Part shown: positions 13,101-22,005 of the stretch, one piece after another
How the letters are laid out: each line of letters starts with the position of its first letter
Numbering within the stretch: the first letter of the stretch is position 1
Source of the DNA: Rhabditoides inermis
Taxonomy: Eukaryota; Nematoda; Chromadorea; Rhabditida; Rhabditidae
DNA length: 64,000 nucleotides
Assembly (NCBI GenBank): GCA_963966185.1
Contig: CAWZYM010000205.1
Span: 946,001-1,010,000 of the forward strand
Direction: 5' to 3'
Made by a program: the position numbers and the translations under genes
The notes under the pieces: model-generated
Databases searched by the model: none
What the model saw: the letters and a program-made list of their open reading frames with translations, nothing else
What the model was told of the DNA's origin: nothing

Positions 13101-14662
13101 GAGAGGGAGAGGGAGAGGGAGAGGGAGAGGGAGAGGGAGAGGGAGAGGGAGAGGGAGAGGGAGAGGGAGAGGGAGAGGGAGAGGGAGAGGGAGAGGGAGA
13201 GGGAGAGGGAGAGGGAGAGGGAGAGGGAGAGGGAGAGGGAGAGGGAGAGGGAGAGGGAGAGGGAGAGGGAGAGGGAGAGGGAGAGGGAGAGGGAGAGGGA
13301 GAGGGAGAGGGAGAGGGAGAGGGAGAGGGAGAGGGAGAGGGAGAGGGAGAGGGAGAGGGAGAGGGAGAGGGAGAGGGAGAGGGAGAGGGAGAGGGAGAGG
13401 GAGAGGGAGAGGGAGAGGGAGAGGGAGAGGGAGAGGGAGAGGGAGAGGGAGAGGGAGAGGGAGAGGGAGAGGGAGAGGGAGAGGGAGAGGGAGAGGGAGA
13501 GGGAGAGGGAGAGGGAGAGGGAGAGGGAGAGGGAGAGGGAGAGGGAGAGGGAGAGGGAGAGGGAGAGGGAGAGGGAGAGGGAGAGGGAGAGGGAGAGGGA
13601 GAGGGAGAGGGAGAGGAGAGGGAGAGGGAGAGGGAGAGGGAGAGGGAGAGGGAGAGGGAGAGGGAGAGGGAGAGGGAGAGGGAGAGGGAGAGGGACTCGC
13701 CATTGTAGAGCAGGTGATAGAAGAACGTCTGCAGCAGCTCGAACATGTACACGATCATCAACTGCACACGCGAGCCACCACGCGACACCGCTAAAGGCAC
13801 ATCATCAACACGAACACATGCAGATTGGCAAATCAATCAATAGTCGACCCATCATTGCACTAATGCGAACAATTACAAAATGCAAATCAATCGATAAATC
13901 GATAATCAGCCCACCGTTCATGGCACTGGCGCCTCCCTCGCTCACGCCGTCGGCAAATGCGTGGGACGCGCGCGCGCCAGAGGAGGCGAGCGAGCGGAAC
14001 AGCGTGCGCTTCTGCTCATCCGCCTGGGAAAATACAAAATACACATATAAAATACAAATATATATATATATATATACAAACAATACATAATACAAATCAA
14101 CAATAACAAATTTATATAAACTCACGGGCACAATGTACTGCATGTTGGGCACCTCGTACGCGTCGTCGTCCTGATAGATGCGGTACGCCTGAAATTACAA
14201 TTTAAATGTGTTTAACAAAAATATAAACAACAAAAACAAAATCAAACAAAACAGCGAATATCACACCCACCCACCCCACCAACCCTAATGAATTTCATTC
14301 ATATTTACAAATAAACAACAAAAACAAAGCCATGGCACCGACCCTGCTGAATGCGTATGTGTAGCCGGTCTTGTAGGAGAGGTAGGGGTTGGTGATGTCG
14401 TCCAGCTCCTCCTGTGTCAGCGGCGGGGATGTTGAATGCCGCACCGGAGAGTGCGTGATCGTCCGGCCACTGAACAGTATCAACAATTATCACAACCATC
14501 AATTGGACCGGTGTTTCAAAGTGTAGATTTGTTGATTACATATACCTTTTTATAGCTGAACATGATCACCAACCGTTTTCGCAGCTGCTCCGGCGACGGC
14601 AGCGGGCTGTGGCTGCGCGGTGGCGTAGGCGGCGGCGACGCCTCGTCGTCGTCCCGAGTCAT
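3242..14662 (-). CDS. unc-84: UNC-84 ortholog, SUN-domain inner nuclear membrane protein
   Basis: The LINC-complex SUN protein that spans the inner nuclear membrane and binds KASH proteins to move nuclei. Exons: 14662-14574, 14469-14343, 14188-14126, 14023-13915, 13790-13701, 12182-12034, 11794-11726, 11516-11458, 10347-10171, 10093-9998, 9816-9727, 9482-9359, 8996-8859, 8758-8619, 8471-8286, 8018-7840, 7576-7450, 7117-7012, 6656-6495, 6334-6247, 6028-5886, 5511-5344, 5081-4974, 4469-4300, 4150-4057, 3907-3722, 3508-3377, 3313-3242. All phases agree and give 1146 residues, against about 1110 in C. elegans. Visible parts: N-terminal [13 protein letters not shown] motif resembling the worm N terminus; membrane segment [18 protein letters not shown] near residue 672; further hydrophobic stretches; a proline-rich linker (838-893); a coiled-coil exon (894-929); and the SUN domain (about 945-1146) with [36 protein letters not shown] and [12 protein letters not shown]. 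Donors after exons 5 and 19 are GC rather than GT. The N-terminal exon joins are the least certain. Confidence 0.93.
6664..6860 (-). repeat. Duplicated splice-site fragments in an unc-84 intron
   Basis: Copies of the acceptor end of the exon at 6656 (plus strand GACGCCATCTGGA) recur near 6690 (GACGCCAGCTGGAA) and 6736 (GACGCCATCTGTAG). A copy of the donor end of the exon at 7012 (CCAACCCACCTCGACTC) recurs near 6834. The intron therefore looks assembled from pieces of both flanking exon boundaries. Confidence 0.5.
7700..7740 (-). repeat. Degenerate duplicate of an unc-84 exon end with its splice donor
   Basis: On the minus strand the sequence reads [10 protein letters not shown] followed by GTGAGTGA. 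It is a diverged copy of the 3' end of the exon 8018-7840 ([10 protein letters not shown] then GTGAGTG). No matching acceptor is visible just upstream, so it is probably a decoy donor left by a tandem duplication and not an exon. Confidence 0.5.
9297..9344. repeat. TA dinucleotide microsatellite in an unc-84 intron
   Basis: About 23 uninterrupted TA units lie immediately upstream of the splice donor of exon 9482-9359. Confidence 0.9.
9830..9990. repeat. Purine-rich GA microsatellite block in an unc-84 intron
   Basis: Imperfect GAGAGA/GGGAGA repeats fill the intron between exons 10093-9998 and 9816-9727. On the coding strand this is a long pyrimidine tract leading to the acceptor. A pure GA run also lies at 10110-10149. 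Confidence 0.85.
10611..11412. mobile_element. Foldback (long inverted repeat) element with tRNA-like A and B boxes in both arms
   Basis: The sequence from ACAAGGAGTGTCGTTTAGG at 10611 returns as its reverse complement ending near 11412. Arms are about 310-330 bp and nearly identical, with an unpaired centre of about 150 bp. Each arm contains a tRNA-like module: GGCCTAGTGGATAGAGC (A-box-like) followed about 40 bp later by GGGTTCGCT (B-box-like), at about 10812-10875 on the plus strand and 11150-11205 on the minus strand. No clear target-site duplication is visible. It sits in the unc-84 intron between exons 11516-11458 and 10347-10171. It could be a tRNA-derived SINE inserted head to head, or a palindromic MITE that captured a tRNA-like promoter. 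Confidence 0.75.
12216..13694. repeat. GAGAGG hexamer expansion, about 1.48 kb, in an unc-84 intron
   Basis: About 240 copies of GGGAGA, almost perfect, with a few GCGAGAGGGAGAG variants at the left end and single-base deletions near 12895 and 13613 that shift the register. It fills the intron between exons 13790-13701 and 12182-12034. On the coding strand it is a pure pyrimidine (CCTCTC) tract. The long open frames through it are products of the repeat and not genes. Confidence 0.97.
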
Positions 14663-15343
14663 ACGCCTATATTGTTTTATACATTACAAATGATATGTCA
14701 AATAATTAAATATGCGGTATTGCAGTGCGCGAGACAACAGAAACAAGGTCGAGGAGAACAAACGAAGGCTTTACGGCTTCGATGACACGGGAGAACGCGC
14801 GCCTGAGATGGGATGCAAACACAGGCAAATTCAATGTTTGCGCCGGCGGGTTGGCATGTGGTGAGTGACGCTCTCTCTCGCTACGCAACACAACACCCCC
14901 CCCCCCCCCCCCCCCCCTCTCACCCCACATTTGCCCCAGCCAAAACATTGCTATCGATTTCACATCACTGGTGTTTGCGAGGGCAATGCTGGGAGTGGTA
15001 GAGTTGAAACATCTGTGAAGAATGATTGAGTATTGAGCAGCCACGCACGAAACAACAAGAAAGAAAGCGGCGAAGCGAAGCGTAAACAAGCCCATAAAAA
15101 CCGCCGCAGCGCGCGTCCCTCCGCGACGCTCCGCCTATAAATAGGCCACGCCCCGTGGATATTCGGCGCGCGGCGCAACGGACTGGGAAAATGAGACCAC
15201 CCAGGAGGTTGTTTCGATTAGCTTTCTATTTCACGTGCATTCGTTGGTAATACTTTGCAGAATAAAATAATTAGCATCGTCGATTAGCTTGCAATGCATT
15301 GCTTGATAAGCAATGCGCAGCGGTGGGGCGGGCAGATCTCGCA
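14663..15343. promoter_or_regulatory. Divergent intergenic region between unc-84 and the MSP gene
   Basis: About 680 bp separate two genes that point away from each other. It contains a homopolymer of about 22 C residues at 14896-14917, a TATA-box match TATAAATA at 15134-15141 in the MSP direction, and a short palindrome GCATTGCTTGATAAGCAATGC at 15296-15316 whose centre is a GATAAG site. The palindrome is conserved upstream of the second MSP copy. GATA factors regulate msp genes in C. elegans (family knowledge), so this is a plausible but untested control site. Confidence 0.5.
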
Positions 15344-16426
15344 ATGCTCGTCCCTCTCGCGGCTGCCGTCGCAGGCCCGCTCATCGCCACTGCGGCACTC
15401 ATCCAGTGCGGATCCAAGGTCCTCTCCCTCCCTCCCCTCTCTCTCCCTCTCTCTCTCTCTCTCTCCCCATCTCTCTCCCTCACCCCCGTCTTTCCAGAAA
15501 GAGGATGACAAGAAGAAGCGCACGGCCGGCGGCAAGTCGGACAAGTCTGGAAAGAGCGACAAGAAGTCGTCTTCCAAGTCCTCCAAGTCTACGAAGTCTA
15601 CGAAGACTGCTGTGAAGAAGGAGGATGGAAGCAAGAAGACTAGCAAGAGTGGCAAGTCTACTCGTTCTTCGAAGAGCGTCAAGTCTGTCAAATCCACTAA
15701 ATCCACCAAATCCACCAAGAGCTCTAAGAGCAAGAGCAGCAAGAGCAAGAAGCTGCAGGTGTCTCCCCCTCCCTCTCCCTCCCTCCCTCACCCCTCGATT
15801 GCAGGCCGACAAGAAGGCCTCGGCAGTGGCGGCGGCGGCGGCGGCTGCTCCCCCCTCTACCAAGGAGATGACCCTCCCTTCCAAGAAGGAGGCATATCTC
15901 TTCTACGAGACACAGGAGCAGAAGCCCATGACCATCGACCAGCTGAGTGAGTACTGTACCTACAGTACCCCTCACTGTAGTCTACCGTATTCCAGACCTG
16001 CAGCCGGCTGGCAAGGTTGAGATGAGGGTGGAGCCTAGGACTATGTCGTGGAACGATGCGGGTGGTCTCCAGACTCTCACCATTTACAACAACACCAAGG
16101 AAGTGCGCGCCATCAAGGTACGGTATACTGTATACTGTACCTACCGTATTCCTTCAGATGAAGTGCTCTGACAACCGCGTTTTCCGCGTGAGCCCCGTCT
16201 TTGCGAGCATCGAACCCGGAAAGACTGCTAAGGTGGACGTCTTCCGTCTGGTGAGTACGGTAGAATACTGTAGCTACAGTAGCCTTGTCTATTCCAGGTG
16301 GGACCGGCGAAGCTGGACAAGCTGGTGGTGGTGACTGCGAAGCAGGTTGGAGAGGTGGACGCGACTCTGTTCGACGGGGGAAGCGATAAGGAGATGATGA
16401 TGGTCCCTCAGCTTCCGGCCGCCTAA
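15344..16426 (+). CDS. MSP-domain protein with a Lys/Ser-rich N-terminal extension, copy 1
   Basis: Exons 15344-15418, 15498-15758, 15805-15946, 15996-16117, 16158-16250 and 16298-16426 join in frame to about 273 residues. An N-terminal hydrophobic segment (MLVPLAAAVAGPLIATAAL) may be a signal or anchor. It is followed by about 85 residues of Lys/Ser/Thr repeats (SKSTKSTKT-like), then an Ala-rich linker and an MSP-like beta-sandwich carrying RVEPRTMSWNDAGG, TIYNNTKEVRAIK and the MSP hallmark phrase FRVSPVFASIEPGKTAKVDVFRL. MSP domains act in nematode sperm motility and signalling and also occur in other cytoplasmic proteins. The basic Ser-rich extension is unusual for classical 126-residue MSPs. 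Three of the short introns carry palindromic TACTGTA/TACAGTA motifs. The start was chosen because the ATG at 15344 opens the frame that reaches a good donor and is conserved in copy 2. An AATAAA lies near 16518. Confidence 0.88.
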
Positions 16427-16746
16427 CTCCCCTCCCCTCACTCTTACTTACCACCCACAATTAGTTCATTTCGATTTTACGCACTTGCTTTTAACCATTT
16501 ATAACACAGAGAGATGATAAATAAATAGTTTCGGTACGTCTTGATTTGTTCACGGCGCACCGAATTACGCCCGCCTAATCGGTCAAGAAAAACCAGATTC
16601 ACTCGTGTGAATTTTCACTTCGTTTTCATCACTGTGGGTTGATCAGTGTGGGGGCTAGCAGAAACCTAGTTCTATTCTCGCAATATGTTGCGTGTTTTTG
16701 ACAACAGGAGAGGGAGTGGGAGCGAAAGCGATGGAAGAGGGAAGGC

Positions 16747-16794
<48 letters not shown>

Positions 16795-17253
16795 AGAGAG
16801 CAGATAGTTTTGAGAGGGAAGATGAAAAGAAAGTCCGTCTTTAGACGTGGCAGGCACCGGATGACACCCTCTCCAGACAAGGGTACTGTAGCTACAGTAC
16901 GCTACCATACTCACCAGACGGAACACGTCCACCTTGCGCACTTTCCGAGCACGGTCGGCTCTCGCTGCCGACAGCATCACGCACCGCGAAAGACGAGCGT
17001 GTCGCGCACCACAAAAGGAGATCGCGAACGAGGCCAGGAAGAAGACTGAGACGACACGTTTCTCCTTCCCGTCCATTCCTCTGTCTCGTGTTCCCCGGAG
17101 AGTCTCCGTGTCATCAGGCATCAGAGGTGAGGTGCGTACTGTACACACGGCGTACTGTACACACAGTACCCTCGCGTCTTCCAGGTGGGACCGGCGAAGC
17201 TGGACCAGCTGGTGGTGAAGCAGGTTGGGGAGGCGGACGCGACTCTCGCGGTC

Positions 17254-17300
<47 letters not shown>

Positions 17301-17320
17301 GCCGATGGAGGCAGAGAGTA
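16427..17320. pseudogene. Rearranged MSP gene fragments and simple repeats
   Basis: After the MSP 3' untranslated region come pieces of the same gene. At about 16886-16955 is a minus-strand fragment of exon 5 and its donor (KVDVFRL then GTGAGTATGG). At 17130-17250 is a plus-strand copy of intron 5 plus the start of exon 6 (VGPAKLDQLVVKQVGEADATL) that ends in a CT repeat. GA and CT microsatellites lie at 16754-16793 and 17260-17297. The two fragments face opposite ways, so these are relics of inverted duplication and not a gene. Confidence 0.7.
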
Positions 17321-17454
17321 GGCCGAAATATACTTTGACGCTTGGCGCTTGACGCGCGCGTCAAACCCCCTGCAAAAGATAGGGGCAGGCGCGTCAACGC
17401 CGTCTTCGTCGCACCCCCTACCTTTTGCGTCAAGCGTCAAAGTATATTTCGGCC
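17321..17454. mobile_element. 134-bp MITE with 24-bp terminal inverted repeats and TA target duplication
   Basis: The element begins GGCCGAAATATACTTTGACG and ends with the exact reverse complement. The terminal inverted repeats are about 24 bp (17321-17344 and 17431-17454). TA flanks both ends (17319-17320 and 17455-17456), as expected for Tc1/mariner-type movement. The 134-bp body is too small to encode a transposase, so it is non-autonomous. It ends about 65 bp before the start codon of the next gene, where it could contribute to the promoter or 5' leader. Confidence 0.85.
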
Positions 17455-17521
17455 TAGTGGGGGCTGTCTGGATACGAGATCATTTCTCTCTCCTACCGGC
17501 GGCGAGCTGGTTGTGTGGGCA

Positions 17522-20132
17522 ATGGCCGATCCCCACTACCTATGGAAACAACAAGCGTATCGCAATGGAGCGGTCAGTTGGTGCACTGGCAAGTGGGATC
17601 TGTATGTGTTTGTTCAGCCTCTGCCCCTCGCTGCCGCGTACTTGGTCATCGAGCACATGGGCGAGGTGAACATGACCGACCTGGCCTCGCGTGTCGACTT
17701 CTTCTTCAACATAGGGCTGTCTTCTGCCAGGTGATTTCGTGTGAGTAACATGAGTACATGTTACCTCACAGCTATCGAGAACTGAGGAGGAAGAAAGAAG
17801 TGTTCATCGTGAACGAATCTGAGAATTCGGTGACCATCAACCCTCATTACATCGCTTACCAAGGAGGACTATACAAGGTTTGCAATCTGTTTTGCTTTTA
17901 ATATTTTCTCCATTCAGATTACAGACACAAGAGTCAAGTATGTGGTCAAATTGATTCGTCAGGTGAGCAGATCTTTTTACATAATAGATTGTTCGGATGT
18001 CTGGTTCATGTCATTGTGACGAATCGCTCTTCTCTGACGAGTTCATTGTTAAACATGCCCCAGTTCAAGGTGGAGGGCCACGATCTCCCGCCCACGCCCC
18101 AGTTAGAGGTGGAGGGCCACGATCTCCCGCCCACGCCCCAGTTCAATGTGAAGGGCCACGCTCTCCCGCCCACGCCCCAGTTCCAGGTGGAGGGCCACGA
18201 TCTCCCGCCCACGCCCCAGTTCAATGTGAAGGGCCACGATCTCCCGCCCACGCCCCAGTTCCAGGTGGAGGGCCACGCTCTCCCGCCCACGCCCCAGTTC
18301 CAGGTGGAGGGCCACGATCTCCCGCCCACGCCCCAGTTCAATGTGAAGGGCCACGCTCTCCCGCCCACGCCCCAGTTCAATGTGAAGGGCCACGCTCTCC
18401 CGCCCACGCCCCAGTTCCAGGTGGAGGGCCACGATCTCCCGCCCACGCCCCAGTTCAATGTGAAGGGCCACGCTCTCCCGCCCACGCCCCAGTTCCAGGT
18501 GGAGGGCCACAATCTCCCGCCCACGCCCCAGTTCAATGTGAAGGGCCACGCTCTCCCGCCCACGCCCCAGTTCCAGGTGGAGGGCCACGATCTCCCGCCC
18601 ACGCCCCAGTTCAATGTGAAGGGCCACGCTCTCCCGCCCACGCCCCAGTTCCAGGTGGAGGGCCACGATCTCCCGCCCACGCCCCAGTTCAATGTGAAGG
18701 GCCACGATCTCCCGCCCACGCCCCAGTTCAATGTGCCACGATCTCCCGCCCACGCCCCAGTTCAATGTGAAGGGCCACGCTCTCCCGCCCACGCCCCAGT
18801 TCCAGGTGGAGGGCCACGATCTCCCGCCCACGCCCCAGTTCAATGTGAAGGGCCACGATCTCCCGCTCACGCCCCAGTTCCAGGTGGAGGGCCACGCTCT
18901 CCCGCCCACGCCCCAGTTCCAGGTGGAGGGCCACGATCTCCCGCCCACGCCCCAGTTCAATGTGAAGGGCCACGCTCTCCCGCCCACGCCCCAGTTCAAT
19001 GTGAAGGGCCACGCTCTCCCGCCCACGCCCCAGTTCAATGTGAAGGGCCACGCTCTCCCGCCCACGCCCCAGTTCCAGGTGGAGGGCCACGATCTCCCGC
19101 CCACGCCCCAGTTCAATGTGCAAGGCCACGCTCTCCCGCCCACGCCCCAGTTCCAGGTGGAGGGCCACGATCTCCCGCCCACGCCCCAGTTCAATGTGAA
19201 GGGCCACGATCTCCCGCCCACGCCCCAGTTCAATGTGCCACGATCTCCCGCCCACGCCCCAGTTCAATGTGAAGGGCCACGCTCTCCCGCCCACGCCCCA
19301 GTTCCAGGTGGAGGGCCACGATCTCCCGCCCACGCCCCAGTTCAATGTGAAGGGCCACGATCTCCCGCTCACGCCCCAGTTCCAGGTGGAGGGCCACGCT
19401 CTCCCGCCCACGCCCCAGTTCCAGGTGGAGGGCCACGATCTCCCGCCCACGCCCCAGTTCAATGTGAAGGGCCACGCTCTCCCGCCCACGCCCCAGTTCA
19501 ATGTGAAGGGCCACGCTCTCCCGCCCACGCCCCAGTTCAATGTGAAGGGCCACGCTCTCCCGCCCACGCCCCAGTTCCAGGTGGAGGGCCACGATCTCCC
19601 GCCCGCGCTCCCGCCTACGAACGCTTCCCCTCCTTCTAGCACGGAGCCCGTGTACGTGGATGTCGATGTCATGAACCACGAGCCCGACGAGGTGTTCGAC
19701 AACGACGAAGACACTTCCATGGCACCCGAACCCCTCAGTTCAGGTGAGTCTTTTAATGAAGTTATTTACTGTTTACATGCTGTTTTCTAAGGTATGCTTT
19801 CAGAAGCTGCTGTGGAACCGATCATCACCACGCCCACCTACTTCGATTGTGAGTAATCAATAGCTAGTATAGAGTCAGCGGTTAAAATGAACGGATGATT
19901 CAGGCGCCGGTAAACTGTGCAACAACATTGGTGACCTCACCGCCGCCATTGCAACAGGTTAGTAGACGTTAGAAAGGGTAGAGGTACACCGGTTCTTCTA
20001 GGAACTCTCGCCATCACTACTACTATCACGAAGATTTCGAAGGATATGCGCGACGTCAAACTTTCCGAGATGGGAGGTGGAGGAGAGGAGGCAGCGGCAG
20101 AGGTGAAGAAGACAAAGGAGAAGAAAGAATAG
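17522..20132 (+). CDS. Unrecognised gene with a 13-residue tandem-repeat exon
   Basis: Proposed exons: 17522-17730, 17772-17877, 17918-17962, 18064-19743 (repeat exon), 19804-19848, 19904-19957 and 20002-20132. Phases agree except inside the repeat exon. The N-terminal part (MADPHYLWKQQAYRNGAV..., then INPHYIAYQGGLYK) is not a family I recognise. The fourth exon is about 39 copies of F(N/Q)V(K/E)GH(A/D)LPPTPQ. The C-terminal part is acidic (DEVFDNDEDTSM), then has a short Ile/Thr-rich helix-like segment, and ends in a Lys/Glu tail before TAG at 20130. A polyadenylation signal AATAAA is at about 20203. Two 5-bp deletions in the repeat (near 18735 and 19237) change frame, so the upstream exons read the early repeats and the downstream exons read only the last block. 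The gene is therefore either broken in this assembly or uses splicing within the repeat. Confidence 0.6.
18064..19605 (+). repeat. 39-bp coding minisatellite with a 502-bp higher-order duplication
   Basis: About 39 copies of a 39-bp unit (TTCAATGTGAAGGGCCACGC... ending CCCACGCCCCAG) alternate between two subtypes, FNVKGH and FQVEGH. Two units lack 5 bp (AAGGG), at about 18735 and 19237, exactly 502 bp apart (13 x 39 minus 5). The 502-bp blocks after them share private variants such as CCGCTCACGCC, so a 13-unit block was duplicated as a whole. Confidence 0.95.
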
Positions 20133-20444
20133 TCGATGGAGTAGATGTGTGTACCAACTGTGTTCAGTGAATTGAAATGATGTTTTGATCAGCCAGAAAT
20201 CAGAATAAAATGTTTGATGAGTTTATGAGTATATATCGGCAAGTCGTATCCACCCGAGCAAGAGGTGCGATTTGAAAATCATATAATGAAACACGAGAAG
20301 AGATATAACGGATAAAATAAAAATAGGTGGTCTGGATCACAGTTCGCTGGCGATGGCAACCTGGAAAGTACACCACGTACACCAGTACACCATGTACACC
20401 ACGTACACCACATGACGTCATGTGGTGTACATGGTGTCATGTGA
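20133..20444. repeat. Intergenic stretch ending in GTACACCA repeats and a perfect 28-bp palindrome
   Basis: This is the 3' untranslated region of the preceding gene followed by imperfect GTACACCA/GTACACC repeats at 20368-20410 and a perfect 28-bp palindrome at 20403-20430 centred on TGACGTCA. The 5'-truncated retroelement begins immediately to the right at about 20445. Confidence 0.85.
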
Positions 20445-20447
20445 TTT

Positions 20448-21098
20448 ATGATTGAGTATATCCTCCGAAACAGCTTTGCTGTCTATGGAGACAATGTATA
20501 TCAACAGATATCCGGCATTCCGCAAGGAAATAATGCTTCTCCTCTCATTGCTGATTTGACACTCTCACACATGGAATACACATTCATGAAACAAAATCCC
20601 AATTTCAAACATTACCAGGTAAGAGGATACAGATACATGGATGATCTACTGATAATATATAGACACAATAACCATGACGTTATCTCAAAAATTCAGTCTA
20701 TTTACCATAATTCACTAACACTTGAACAAACAAGCGCCACTGATAAACAAACAGTCTTCCTTGATCTCGAAATAACCATTAAAAATCAAATATTTACTTC
20801 ACTTTATAATAAGACAGATGAATACTCGTTCGAAATAGTCCGCTATCCAAAATACAATACAAACATGAAACGCAGCATATCGTGGAACTGTTTGAATGGA
20901 GAAGTACTGAGAATATACAGGTGTTGTACTGAGACGAAGACTTTTATGTCTAGAATCAAAGAACTACGAGATAAATTTATAAGAAACGGTTTTCCCAGTC
21001 AAGAAATAAACATGAAAATTGCATACGCAGTTATGCAGAATAAATCTCTCACTATAAAATATAATCTTGAAATAATGGAGTCCTTCTCTCCTTCTTGA
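20448..21098 (+). pseudogene. 5'-truncated Naiad reverse transcriptase, copy A
   Basis: Contains the RT palm: SGIPQGNNASPLIADL, then YRYMDDLLII with the catalytic YMDD, then the C-terminal part. The fingers, linker and endonuclease are missing because the copy starts at about 20445. An 8-bp insertion near 21084 changes the last residues (ESFSPS in place of ESFLKLFN). Confidence 0.9.
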
Positions 21099-21727
21099 AA
21101 CTTTTTAATTGAGAAGTGATTCACGCCCGCACCGGAACTATTGATCTTTGAACTGCACACTCAGTGCGAGTGACCTCAAGGAGACCTACAGCAGACTACG
21201 CTGTAGCCACGCCACACCCACCCCACTGCCTCGCGCAGTCACTCACAAACAATTTCTCAAGCGTCTCCACACTGTTTTGTGCTCATTACTTGTAACTTGC
21301 TTATGATAGTTATTTCGCGTTTTCTTTCCTTTCTTTTTTTATATACCATATACAATACTATCCATTCAAACATTATACGTCTCTCTATCGTTACTGACGA
21401 GGGTGGGAGGGACAAAGTTTTGCCGTATAGCGTTTTACACCCGAAACGGCTTCTATCTTTCTCTGTCTTGCATCTTTTGCTTTGTTATCGCAAATATCGT
21501 GTTGCGTTTACTATTTATTGTTTGTACCGGCAAGATTCGGTGACTGTGTAGTCTGTGACTCACTCCCATTTCTGACCCGGGGGAGTATCGATCGCAAGAT
21601 CAATATCTCCGTTCGCAATTATTATCCATTATTCACTAACACGTATCTCCTTTCTTTCCTTTTTTTACATATCCATCCAATTATTCTCGTTATAACACTT
21701 GCTATTATGAGCTTGTTTCTTTTCCTT

Positions 21728-21850
21728 ATGAGGCTTGCCTCACCCACCACGCTACCCCTAGCGGGCAGCGATCGAGGCTTGCCTCACCCACCACGCTACC
21801 CCTAGCGGGCAGCGATCGAGGTTCGCCTCACCCACCATGCTGCCAAACGG
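21728..21850 (+). repeat. 48-bp tandem repeat in the Naiad pseudo-LTR
   Basis: Two and a half units of GAGGCTTGCCTCACCCACCACGC... ending GGCAGCGATC. The same block recurs at 23397-23520 and 29478-29600 in the other copies. The unit begins with the short palindrome GAGGCTTGCCTC. It lies between the RT 3' region and the start of the next copy. Confidence 0.85.
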
Positions 21851-22005
21851 CGGCAACTTACTTACTGTGTTCCTTTGGAATACACCCAGAAGTTTATTCT
21901 TCTGACTTCACTCATTAGAGACATTGTCTCTAATACATTCAAAACACTAACAGAACCTACACCCGAAACACTAACAGAACCTACACAAAAGATGACGTCA
22001 AGTTT

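Noticed and set aside
11968..13836. Open frames of over 500 codons (Arg/Glu, Gly/Arg, Ser/Pro/Leu repeats) on both strands
   Set aside because: They are readings of the GAGAGG hexamer in several frames at once, and the hexamer lies in an unc-84 intron with consistent exon phases on both sides.
15294..15343. Upstream ATG at 15294 as MSP start
   Set aside because: Its frame differs from the exon joined at 15418 and it overlaps the GATAAG palindrome. The ATG at 15344 gives the frame conserved in both copies.
18006..19720. Minus-strand open frames through the 39-bp repeat (NWGVGGRSWPF repeats)
   Set aside because: They are shadow frames of the minisatellite. The plus strand has the flanking exons with splice sites and the polyadenylation signal.
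21385..21455. Hammerhead ribozyme in the Naiad pseudo-LTR (CTGACGA, GGGTG/CACCC stem, GAAAC)
   Set aside because: Core boxes and one stem fit, but I could not pair stem I on both sides of a plausible cleavage site. Naiads are reported to lack canonical hammerheads. A covariance-model search would decide.
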